DNA of 64,000 nt from Arthrobotrys musiformis (Eukaryota > Ascomycota > Orbiliomycetes > Orbiliales > Orbiliaceae), in assembly GCA_036971715.1 (NCBI GenBank), contig JAVHJL010000002.1:156501-220500 (forward strand). Direction: 5' to 3'. Of this stretch, positions 32,853-42,727 are shown in pieces. Within the stretch, counting starts at the first letter, position 1. The number at the start of each line of letters is the position of its first letter. The position numbers and the translations under genes are program-made. Below the pieces are notes generated by a model. The model saw only the letters and a list, made by a program, of their open reading frames with translations, had not been told where the DNA came from and made no database searches.

Positions 32853-34214
32853 CTAGGATTCTTCAATTATTGCCAACTTGTCGGGCACCCCTTCCTTGGG
32901 GCCTTCTGGTCGCAATGAATTGTGCTCACGGTTGTGTTTGGACAGGCGGAAAAGCTCACGCCCAGCTTTTGGAATTGTCCCTCCTGGAGCATTTAGCTGG
33001 TCGGTCGATATGGTTTGCGCTTGAGTACTTCCAAGAGACCTCCGGTTGCTACGCGCATTTTTCAGGTAACCCTTAAGTTTCAGTCTTGGTGAATTCCTGT
33101 TTTTGGCCGATATGTCTGTTTCCGGATCCGAGTATGCAAGATTCAAACTGAAGGATCTCTCGAGGAATGGGCAGGGGACCTCATCTGCGTCATAGTGTTC
33201 GATGTTATCGAGATCTGGCGAATTACCAGTTTCTGGGTCAGGGTTTGAGATGTAAGAATCATTCGATTTGGTTGGAGAGCTTTCGAGTGGTGATATGGGG
33301 GTTGTCGATCGGGCGTGGGGTGGTATGTTTGATTCAGATTCAGACTCCCAAATGGATTCTGACTGGTTACTGATCACAGTGGGCCGTGGAGGTCGGTTGC
33401 GGGGCATACAAATTGTTTGAGGGACGGCGAGCAGGTCAGTAATTGAGCTCTGTGCATGGGTTTGCCTATTATCGACTTTCTGATAGCCGGCTTCCACCTT
33501 TGTGGCTTCTTGACCTTCTGTACTCGTAGTCCTCAATTTTAAAGGCCGTATTTTTGCCAGTTTTATATCGTGAGAGGCACTGGGAGCGTTTAAATCCTTT
33601 TCGATATCGTCCTTGGTAGCATCTTCGGTTCCTGCTTGGTCAAAGAAGGGATTTTGATATTGCTCGGAATTTCCTGGATCGAAGAATGGATCTCGGCGGT
33701 CTGGTTTCGTAGAGAGTTCGTTCGTGAGGCCTGTTAGTCTCTCTATTGATCGGACTTTTCGAATGGCCCAAGGCTCCGTCGCAGGCGGATTTGTATCAAT
33801 TGACGGGGTATCATTGGGGTACAATCCCGCTCTGCCATACTCCAAAGTACTCATGGAATAAACTGAGTGCTGTGAAACCGGTGAGCTAACATACTGATCC
33901 CGCTGTTGTTCAAGATCGTCTGTCGTGGCCATATGAAAAATCGCCGACTTTCGTTGCTCGTGAATTCGCCGAGAGAGAGCTGAAGTGGTGCCTGATTCCT
34001 GAAGAAGGTCTATGTATTGTTGGTGGATTTTTTTTAGTTGGAAATAGAGGTAACAGACTAGAGCTAGAAGAGCGACGACAATAAGAGAAAGCACAACGAC
34101 TAAGACCCCAGGTAGGGCAGCGCTGCCTCCGTCATTCGGACTATTCGGCATATTAGCGGTGGACCTCGCACACAATGCGCATATGCCTCTTAGCCTTTTC
34201 TTCTCCTTGGACAC
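32853..34214 (-). CDS. Single-pass membrane protein with long disordered tail
   Basis: Uninterrupted frame of 453 residues; a second Met at codon 22 (34151) starts a cleaner N-terminus and may be the real start. One strong membrane helix (about residues 35-60: PGVLVVVLSLIVVALLALVCYLYF) is preceded by a short Gly/Ser/Asn segment. It is followed by a juxtamembrane amphipathic stretch and about 380 residues of Ser/Thr/Pro/Glu-rich, probably disordered sequence with repeated NPFFD-type motifs (DPFFDPGN, NPFFDQAG). This resembles the topology of fungal wall-stress sensors or Mid2-like proteins, but the outside part is too short and not clearly Ser/Thr-rich. No family recognised. The NPF-like motifs might bind endocytic EH domains. 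Confidence 0.65.
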   Translation of the reverse strand: MSKEKKRLRGICALCARSTANMPNSPNDGGSAALPGVLVVVLSLIVVALLALVCYLYFQLKKIHQQYIDLLQESGTTSALSRRIHEQRKSAIFHMATTDDLEQQRDQYVSSPVSQHSVYSMSTLEYGRAGLYPNDTPSIDTNPPATEPWAIRKVRSIERLTGLTNELSTKPDRRDPFFDPGNSEQYQNPFFDQAGTEDATKDDIEKDLNAPSASHDIKLAKIRPLKLRTTSTEGQEATKVEAGYQKVDNRQTHAQSSITDLLAVPQTICMPRNRPPRPTVISNQSESIWESESESNIPPHARSTTPISPLESSPTKSNDSYISNPDPETGNSPDLDNIEHYDADEVPCPFLERSFSLNLAYSDPETDISAKNRNSPRLKLKGYLKNARSNRRSLGSTQAQTISTDQLNAPGGTIPKAGRELFRLSKHNREHNSLRPEGPKEGVPDKLAIIEES

Positions 34215-34741
34215 TTCACAAATAGAAGGGATATCGAGCCAGGCTCGTCATGAACAAGAGTAAAGGGGCAATATTTATGGATCAAAGCAACAGATTCACA
34301 TGTTGAATACCAGCTTCTTGGTTCCTTTGTTCCAAGCAGCTGGGAGAATGTAATTCATGTTATCGAGAATGCTGGATGCCAATGTCCTATGATATCAGTG
34401 TTGTTTTTGTTGTATGTTTCTCGAACAACCACCGTGAGTAATGACTGTGAACAGCCCCTGGAATGCATTCATGCCACCCCGAATTGGAAACTAGACATAA
34501 CTGTGCCCGGAAACGACGCTTCCATTTCAATGAAGGCTCTAATTTGGTTAATTTGTATGTATGTATATGTATATATTATTGATGTCATTAGACTACTATC
34601 ACTAACTATCGAGGAAATTTCGAAACTTTCGTGAGCTGGCTGGCCAGAGAGAGAAGCGATTGACGGATTTACAATTACTGGGTACTTTTAAATTTATAAG
34701 TTTCAATTCAGAGCCGACACTGAGGATTCTTGAAAGTTTGA
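34215..34741. other. No gene seen
   Basis: Spacer between the start of the membrane-protein gene and the stop of the small secreted-protein gene, both minus. Promoter region only. Confidence 0.5.
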
Positions 34742-35374
34742 TCAATACGGCGGATTGGAGGCGGCATGAAGGTAGACTTGTGTGCAACCCGGCTTTGTTC
34801 CTTTGTATGTGATCTTTTCATTACATCGATCCTATCGTTAGCATAATTTCCTTTTACTCTTCATCTCTTCCTTCCCTTCCCCCCCCCCTTGTTCTTATAT
34901 ATATTGATTCATAAGTTAATGTGCACTTACAACGAACTCCCCAAAGTCTCCAGGGCAAGCAAACCAGCGAGTAATAACCCCGTGGTAGCCCACTAATCCA
35001 TTCCGAATAGTCAATGGCCCTCTAGACGTGGTAGGTGCCGGATTGAACTTTAGTTCCGTGTCGTCCTCTGGTCGCTTGGTGGTAAATGCCGCCTCTGGGC
35101 CGCCATGTGGCAAGCTTGCGATAGTGACAAGATTTCCTCGGTTTAGATTGAAGACTGGGAGGCCACCATAACCAGGGCCTATTGTTCGAAGCAGGTAGTC
35201 TTCCTGGTAGTACGGATCAAAAGTGGATATCGCCGAAGCGTCTGGTAAGTCCGAGGAATTGAGACGTGAGATGGGACTAGAACTTGTGATAAGGTAAAAG
35301 TCTTTTGGTGTGTTTGTTGCAACTGCTGTAGCAGCGAAAGCTAGCAGCTGTAGGGCACGTAGACGGAAGAACAT
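34742..35374 (-). CDS. Small secreted protein of unknown function
   Basis: Two exons (35374-34931, 34831-34742) give 177 residues. The second exon was recovered from a GTAAGT donor and CTAAC branch signals and supplies the ending with Cys pairs (RCNEK...GCTQVYLHAA). A signal peptide covers about residues 1-19 (AATAVA). The mature part starts KDFYLITSS, then shows FDPYYQEDYLLRTIGPGYGGLPVFNL, a pattern I associate with a widespread but uncharacterised family of small secreted ascomycete proteins. About four Cys could form disulfides (one pair in RWFACPGDFGEFV and the last exon). A wall protein or effector is possible; no function can be stated. Confidence 0.76.
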
Positions 35375-36307
35375 GATATCTTTGAGCGCTCGAGCATTAA
35401 CTTGGGTTAGGTGAAGGAATATAAATGACGCGAGTTTCTGCTCGCGATGGTATATATAATCTTATATAGATAGATACTGAAACGGCGGGTCCCTTTAGGA
35501 CTGAGGAAACCAATTGATGTGAATGTTCGAACTATTCTTGGAGAGCGGGAGGGCTGATTTATAGATTTCGAATATTTCCGAGCGGCGATATCAACTACTA
35601 GATCACATCCCTTTGCCGCCAGCCCCAGGCGGCATGTTGGGGCGATATCACTTCACCCGGCCCACATGCGAGGTTTCCATCAATATTTGCAATCACAAAC
35701 CGTAGGTATAACCTATATTTCAAGAATCGCAACCATATCAGCCGCTGCCCGCTAGCTCCATCGGGCGTTGCAGTGCAGCCGGAATTCGAGCACAAGGGCG
35801 TGCTGCTGACTGGGTCTTGTGTTACATTCGGTTAGCGACGTCAACGCTGGACGACAATAGGTTATCAAATCTACAAGCTTGCAAGGAACCAATTGGGGGT
35901 GGGATCGAGCATGAAGCCATTGATATTTGAGGCTGTTTTCGGATTTTCGAAGCTTCCGTCGGGCCGCCCTCAGCCTCTGTGTAACCCGTCGTGTTCCTTT
36001 TATCTTTCCTTCGCAGTCAATTGCATCAATTGATCATGAGGTACCGATATCATAATTCTTAACATGGAGGTTGTTCTGACTAACGTATTCTCCCCTTTCA
36101 TCTTGCCTCAAATTGCAACATCATGATATCACGATCGATTCTGAAAATTTGGAGGAGTGTATAAAATTTTCTAAGGCTAATGATTTCGAATCTCCTTTAT
36201 CGGTATTGCTTGGACCACCCTAGGTGAGGCTGGGAACGAGACCAGTATTGCTCTCGAACTAAGCAAAACCCATGGTATGCCAACATACAAGCTTGCAAGG
36301 CCGCCGA
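35375..36307. other. No gene seen
   Basis: About 0.9 kb between the small secreted-protein start and the CBM1-protein stop. No supported frame. It should hold the promoter of the secreted-protein gene. Confidence 0.5.
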
Positions 36308-37210
36308 TCAACATAAACACGGCAGGTGCATAGTAAGATAATTCGTACATGTCCCCGATCCTGATGGGAGCTGCGAGCCGGTTTGCAAGTAGACGACGTA
36401 ACTATCCGTCCCTACGGGCCCGCACATTACATAGTTCAGCTGCCTTCCGAACTGGGATGATTGGGTGGTAATTATTGTGTCTCCCTCAAGGCCCCAGCCG
36501 CTGAAGTTGGGGGCCGTTCCAAATGACAGGGCTTTGTATGATGTGGTGGCTGTTGTATCAATATTAAGGTAAAGCCCCGTCCCAGTCATTTGTATTGTCC
36601 CGCCAGAGATTACGAACTTTGCTTGGCTCCCTTCTGGGCCCAAGATCGCTTTACCGTCTAAATTTTGAAGATACTTGTGGTAAACCGGGGCGGTAACGCC
36701 TCTAATTGCCGTCCCACTTGGTGCAGGACCAGTTGATGTGGTGGTGCTTCGTGTTGTTGTGGACAAGGTTGTTTGGGTTGTTGTTCGGGAGCTCGAGGAC
36801 GTCCAGGTGCTTGTAGTTTTAGGCATAGTCATCGTCTGAACTGGCGTGGTTGTGGTTGAGCTGGTCGCGGAATCCCTAGGCAGACACTGGGAATAGTCTA
36901 TTTTGGTGCAGTACTGGTTAATAAACGGAATCGGGCACAATATCCCGGATTAATTCGAGGGTAACACCAACATGGATTTAATACAGAACAGAAATACCCA
37001 GATATACAGGTTGTGGCACCAGTCCATCCTAAGAAAGGAACTCGAATTAGTTGAATTGAATTGAATCGATGTTGAGAGTCGAATCGGTTTGCACAATTGT
37101 TGCAAGTAGAACTCACCGACACCGCCGCATTGGCCCCAGGCGCCACTCTGTGCGATGGTAAGCGAACACAAAGACGATACTGTGAGTGTGAAATTTAAAG
37201 AGAACCGCAT
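36308..37210 (-). CDS. Secreted CBM1 protein with Thr-rich linker and unknown C-terminal domain
   Basis: Three exons (37210-37117, 37028-36985, 36913-36308) give 247 residues. A signal peptide (1-20) is followed directly by a fungal cellulose-binding module (about 21-57: GAWGQCGGVGWTGATTC ... DYSQCLP) with the expected Cys spacing and aromatic residues Trp25 and Tyr53. A Ser/Thr linker (about 60-105) leads to a beta-rich C-terminal domain of about 140 residues (VYHKYLQNLDGKAILGPEGS, GTGLYLNI, GWGLEGDTI, FGRQLNYVMC, VVYLQTG, HLPCLC). This is not a glycoside hydrolase, esterase or LPMO I recognise, and it has no obvious catalytic pattern. Similar CBM1 fusions exist in other ascomycetes as far as I recall. 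The 44-nt second exon and the second donor (GTATTA) are the least certain parts. Confidence 0.78.
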
Positions 37211-38016
37211 CTTGAAAACTTTAGAAATCCGGGCATTCGATACCAGCTAAGCTTAAATGTATATTTTTTTCGAAGTGTAGGACAATACTTCTACAAATTA
37301 CAAAAAGTTGCAATCGTGTTTACATGTATACTCGTGGATGCTTTATATATTTCGCATTCGAACCATGGACGATCGATATAGGATCCTTTAAGACGGTTCC
37401 AGGGCCGACACTTGGGTCGAGCTAGGTTGACTCGGATCTTTAACCATCATCCCGACAAGCCCGATCAACGGTCCGCCCACCCGTGGACACACTAGCATTC
37501 AATAGAGGGGAAATCTAGCCGGAGTAACTCTTCTCTAAATTTATAAACTTTAATTTTTAAAAGCCGAATGTATTTTTAATTTTATTTTAATTTTATAAAT
37601 TTTTTAAATATGTATGCAGAAATATATTATATATTATATTCGAAAAGAAACTGTAGGGGTACAAAGATCCCGGATACTATCTAGAGCTATGTGAGCGATT
37701 GTAAGACCAGTGCCATAGGAATCAAGAGATCCCGCCGTATTTAGCATTATATCCTCGAGCCTCCGATACCATTAACGTTTCTCCAGACGCTCAACGGAAA
37801 TATGGCTTGCATCGCCGTTGATATGCATATATGAATGTAATTCTGCAAATACAAGTTTTTTTTTGCAGATATGAGTTTATAATTATGCAACCTGCTTGCC
37901 AGCAGCGGAAAGCATCGATCAATATACATAGGAATACCAAAACAGCAACTCGGTTTGTATGCATACATATATCCACCTAGGCATATACTAGCTAGTGTAG
38001 AGCCGCCTTCAAAGTA
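37211..38016. other. No gene seen, very AT-rich
   Basis: Spacer upstream of the CBM1 gene. The stretch 37535-37645 is extremely AT-rich with TAAATTTT-like repeats. Short frames at 37747-37976 are not supported. Confidence 0.5.
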
Positions 38017-40766
38017 CTAGTTAAGAGTGAGCAATGCCTCTTTAAAGGTTTGAAGGTCCTGGGTCAAGTCAAGCCGCTCTTGGGTCGTTGTCTGTGGTTC
38101 ACCCGCAAGACCATTTAATTCCTCGTCGGAGATTGCTATTACCCATTTTGAATCATAAAGGTCTAGAATCTGACGCAAAACCTTGCGCTCAAATACCTGG
38201 ACTATAATACCGTCTACTATCCTCCGCCTTGCTATTCTATAAAACGCACGAAGGTCGTCGTGAATCGTAATTATCCTGCTGTTGGGCAAGTTGGTGTTGA
38301 TCGAGGCGCGAACACTGCGGAGGACTTGGTTTCGGATTTCAGTGGGAGGGGGTGGAGTTTTATTTCTTGGCCTATCGTCTTCAGGAACCGATTCGAGGGT
38401 TGATATAAGTCTCCCATCCCGGAAAGAGAGGACTGTTTGAGTGAAATCTGGGTTTTCTGTCAACAGGATCGATGTTCTTTCGGCCTGAATCATCCCTTCG
38501 AGTTCAATTGCCGCAGATTCCATGATTTCGTTTATTCTTCTAGCATGCTTGCCAGAAAGCCTTTGCCGGACTTGCTCGTCCGGGCAGGTTTTCTGCATGA
38601 CAGCGTCGTGGAATTTTGTGACTGTATTTCGAAGTTGTTTGAAGTGGTATTCGGCGATTGGGCCCCAGTTTGTAGTAATTTCTTTAAAGAGCCTTGAGTG
38701 GATATATGCACTCGTTAGGCTCGGTAGCTCGTAGCCCCGAGAACTCGCTTCTATTTGTTCGATCCACTGAAGGATTTCATGATCTTCCTGAGGCGTTGGA
38801 ATAAAACGACCGTCTAGACGATACTCGCCTCCATCTCCCTCCTCGTTCGTCCGCGCATTGAGGTTGGACGAGAAGGCTCGATTATTGCCGTATTTGATGA
38901 AGGCTTCGGATAATTCTTTATTTAACGCTCTTGCATGTTGGCGAAGCTTCAGGCTCTCACATTCCGTAAAGATGCCCTTTTCGTAACGGCCGTGAAATGC
39001 CTCGTCAGTTATTTCTCTTGCCTTTACCTCGACGTCCGTGACAAACAACCTTTGCTCTAGTGAGGAAGTGCGGGGGTTTCCAATGTCTGCAAGCTTCTCT
39101 TCTATTTTTTTAATATGCCCTTCAATTTCTGACTGTAGTTGAGGAATATCATTGCGAATTTGCTCGTATATCAGCTTGCCCAAGAATTCTTTCAAGGAGT
39201 CGATTCCAACCCGGTCCTTTGGTAAATCCTTCCATGGGGCTTCCTGTGCAAAGAAACTGCGCTCCAGGCTATCGCGGTCTTCGCTCGATAATTCCATTTC
39301 GGAAGGGCCTCTATTCCGGACTACGAAGTACCCAAGACCAAGTCGGAAAGTCTGGTTCTTAGCGGTTCGGATTACCTGAATGCCTAATTGTTAAAGATCG
39401 TTACCTTCTAGTGTCAATATCAGTCGAACTCACCTCAGCTTCGCCACCAGCTTCTACTCTATCTGGTTTTGTCAGAATACCGAGCGTCTTTTTCGTACCC
39501 GCGTCCTCAACATCTTTGGCTAGTTGCAGGACTTCCTGGTTTGCGGCATCTACATTGGCGCTCAAGACGGCACTTGGTATTTCGATTTTGTTAATATATA
39601 GTCCGTAATCCAAACCACCAAACACGTCCAATCCTACTTACAGGATTATACTCCTCTTGTCGTTGATGTACTTGATATTCATTCTTTTTATTAGTTCGAT
39701 GTCATCGCGCCGTTTTTGATTGGTTACAGATCTGCGAAGGGAATAAAATATAATTAAATTGAGTAATGAGCCAGGTTTAACTGCGAGGTTGAGTTTAGGC
39801 GCCCGTACCTTATAAGACCTGGTAAATCTATCACTGAGAACTGCGCATGCTGGGGCCCGGAAAGTTCGAGAGACAGGAGGTGATCCGAAAAGGCTTTCCG
39901 GTTCGAAGTAGATGTATGTGGAGGTTGGCCTGGACGTGGGACCCCCATTACATCACTCGCTTGGTTTAAAATTTCCAGAAACCTGTCCGTTGTCAATTCC
40001 TCTTCTGGTATTACCTTCCTAAAAGCATCTATCTCTGTCTGTTCTTCCGAGCTGATGGAACGACGACCAGCTGCTGGCTTAATTGACACAATGACGGGTT
40101 TGCGATATGGAGATCGACGAAGGCAAATTTCTGTGGCAAAGCGTGTGCATAGGCCAGAGGATCGAGGAAGTGGTAGCCCAGTTAGAGCTTCTAGGACCGA
40201 CGATTTCCCCGAGCTTTGGTCTCCGGTAACAACGAGCTGAACCACCTATCAACCACTGCCGTCCAATCTAAAATTTAAAATTTTTGAAGGGCCTTTTACC
40301 TGGGGCAAAGCTAGAACTTTGTTAACACCTAAGTCCCTCAGTTTATCAATTTTGTCTAGGAGTTCTCTATGTTGTTCCGTCCCAATAGCTCCTTCCAAGG
40401 AGATCACTTTTGGTTCCGGCTTGTTGGCTGGAGTCTATATACCAAATCCAACACGGGATGTCAACACCAGCGCCTTACTCATTGTCTAAAGGCGACTAGA
40501 AGGCAGGAATAGGGTACCTTTGGAGCAGAGGGGTCGAACTCTTCGCTCTCAGGGTGAGGTGTTGATATCGAACTTGACGATTCGTGAAAACCTTCTTCAT
40601 CATTACTTTCATCGCCTTGGTCCTCGCTATTGACCGACGAACTTGATGAATTTTTGCTGGCGGGGGTACGCTCCTTAGTCCCGGACCCACTCAGGCTACC
40701 AGATGTTTTGCGTCGCGGGGATCCGCCGAAGCTTCTGTCAGCAACAGACTTTCTGCTAGTCGACAT
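38017..40766 (-). CDS. Dynamin-like large GTPase
   Basis: GTP-driven membrane-remodelling protein of the dynamin superfamily, closest in layout to fungal Mx-like GTPases. Six exons (40766-40518, 40434-40300, 40245-39809, 39731-39642, 39572-39434, 39375-38017) give 802 residues. The first 80 residues are Ser/Arg/Glu-rich and probably disordered. The GTPase domain shows the P-loop GDQSSGKSS (136-144), the classical PLPRSSGLCTRFAT switch I, DLPGLIR (about 267-273) and TKPD (about 338). The middle region is long and helical (about 360-690), and the C-terminal GED-like helix pair (about 700-800) contains HDDLRAFYRIARRRIVD. No PH domain, proline-rich domain or membrane helix is visible, so it is probably a soluble cytosolic protein. 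Filamentous fungi carry many such copies, whose roles (organelle division, stress or antiviral-like) are mostly untested. Confidence 0.9.
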
Positions 40767-42727
40767 CTTGAAACGTTGTTGGAATTGGCTTATAGTTGGT
40801 GTTCTTCGAGACTAGTAGTAAATGCCCGATATAGACTTGGGGACGTTGACCTATGAAGTTTTTCAGGTAGATTTTAACCCGAGATAAAATACCAATACAA
40901 TAAAGCGACCAGGCTTTAGAGCTTGAGTGGAAGTTTTAAATAACGGTTGTAAATTTTGCAAGATATATAGAAGCGGAAGTAACTCAATCGTATGAGACTG
41001 ATCTAAGGAAGAAAGGGACGTAAATGCAAGAAACTCGAGCGATTTATATATACGATATTCCGCAGGTGCGCAGATACCCCAAAATTTCATCCCGATCCAT
41101 TGTATTCTGCGCCGAGACATCCCAGACCCTTGATCAATCAAGCATACAAAGACAGCTATTGGAGCGAGCAATTCAACTTTTTTCACTTGATGAAAGGGAT
41201 TATCAGAAGACGCGCGCTGAATTTGTTCAGCCAATTGCATGCTGCGTGTTCTGCAGGAATGTGGCACGGGTACCCAGAATAAGATCTTGCATCTCGGCAT
41301 CTGCAGGCCTGCCGTCCTTCCCACAGGCCAATCAGCAAAACGAATACCACAACTTCAGCGAGGTTCACTGTTATGGTTGCCCCGACGTGCGATAGTATGG
41401 AGCCCAGGCTGAGGTCCTTAGCTTTTTCGGGGTTGGAAGGTTGAAGGCGGGTCGTGCAAAGTCTATGTACCAGCTCGAAGCCAGGGAAGTTTGGTGAGTT
41501 TTCGAGGACTCAGTACTCTATTTCCTGTGTCCTACCGGCGTACCAAAGACCTCTAAAGCTTGATACCTAGCCTAATTTAAGACCAGCTCGTATCTGATTG
41601 CCAGTTACATCGCCAGTACAAAAGACGGTCTTCCTTAAGATATTCATGAATTCAGTCACACACACTCGGTAGGCTCGAGGTATTCCAAGAGAAACTAGCC
41701 AGAAAACAGGCACCTACACGGAAGAGTATGACTTGAAGCTCTAGGAATTCAATATTTTTAAAGCCACAAAACCCCATAACGATGCCGTAATTTAATATTT
41801 TCGGTAACTCCGTGTATCCAGATACCGAGCCAGCCTCGATCTCACCTGCAATCCTGATTGACTTACGGCCCACCCACCGCGAGACTCATAATATCGCCAG
41901 ACACACGCCAGTCAGCCCTTTTTATTGCGAAGATGATCTCAAAATAGATTATTCTAGTCGCGCGCTTGAATAATATATAGTTGCGACCTTGCTCGGTGGG
42001 GTTGCTAGACATAAATAATCATGCCGACAACGCAAAATTGCCTAACTTCTATGAATCCAACGACGCCCCAGTTGAACTGGAAAGGTCAGCTTGTTTTTCC
42101 TTTATGCAATGCCGCGAGTGGAAATTTAAAGCGGTATTCTTTTTCGGAATCACGATATATATTGCGCCAGACTAGAAATGTGGGAATATATGGAAATTCT
42201 ATCTTTAGTGGGTCGGACGCAGATTAAATTATAGCGTCTACGTTCTCGATGCTATAAATGTTGGGTTCCGGGTTGACACTATTATTTTATTGGTTTAGGT
42301 CAAGCCGCAGGCTCCACACGTAACGCTGCCACTGAATTGATATCAATAATCCACAGCAGTCGAGGGGCTCGCGAGAGAGACGGCTCGAAGTGTCCCAAGA
42401 GCCTTTAGCGGACCGGCCGTGAATTACCTATGCCCTTCTTTTTGTTTTTGCGTGAGCTTCAAAGTCGGCCAGACAGCGATACGAGACCCAGAAGGGAAAC
42501 AATATGTGATTCAGAGCCCATTACGTATTCAGACAACATCTAATAGTATAACATTGTTGGATCTAAATACACCATGCCCAAAACCCACAAACGCCGAATA
42601 GTCCTTCAAGAGTAACGCCAATGAACGAAAGCACAGAACATAGCACTAAGAACAAGCCCCCAAAGTATAAACTATTAACAAGAAACGAAATAATGCTTTG
42701 TGTAATCAGGATCGAAAGGAGGTCGAC
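40767..42727. other. No gene seen
   Basis: About 2 kb between the GTPase start and the Stealth-gene stop. Frames up to 153 codons (40863-41324 minus) overlap antisense frames and have no motif. It should contain the GTPase promoter. Confidence 0.55.
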
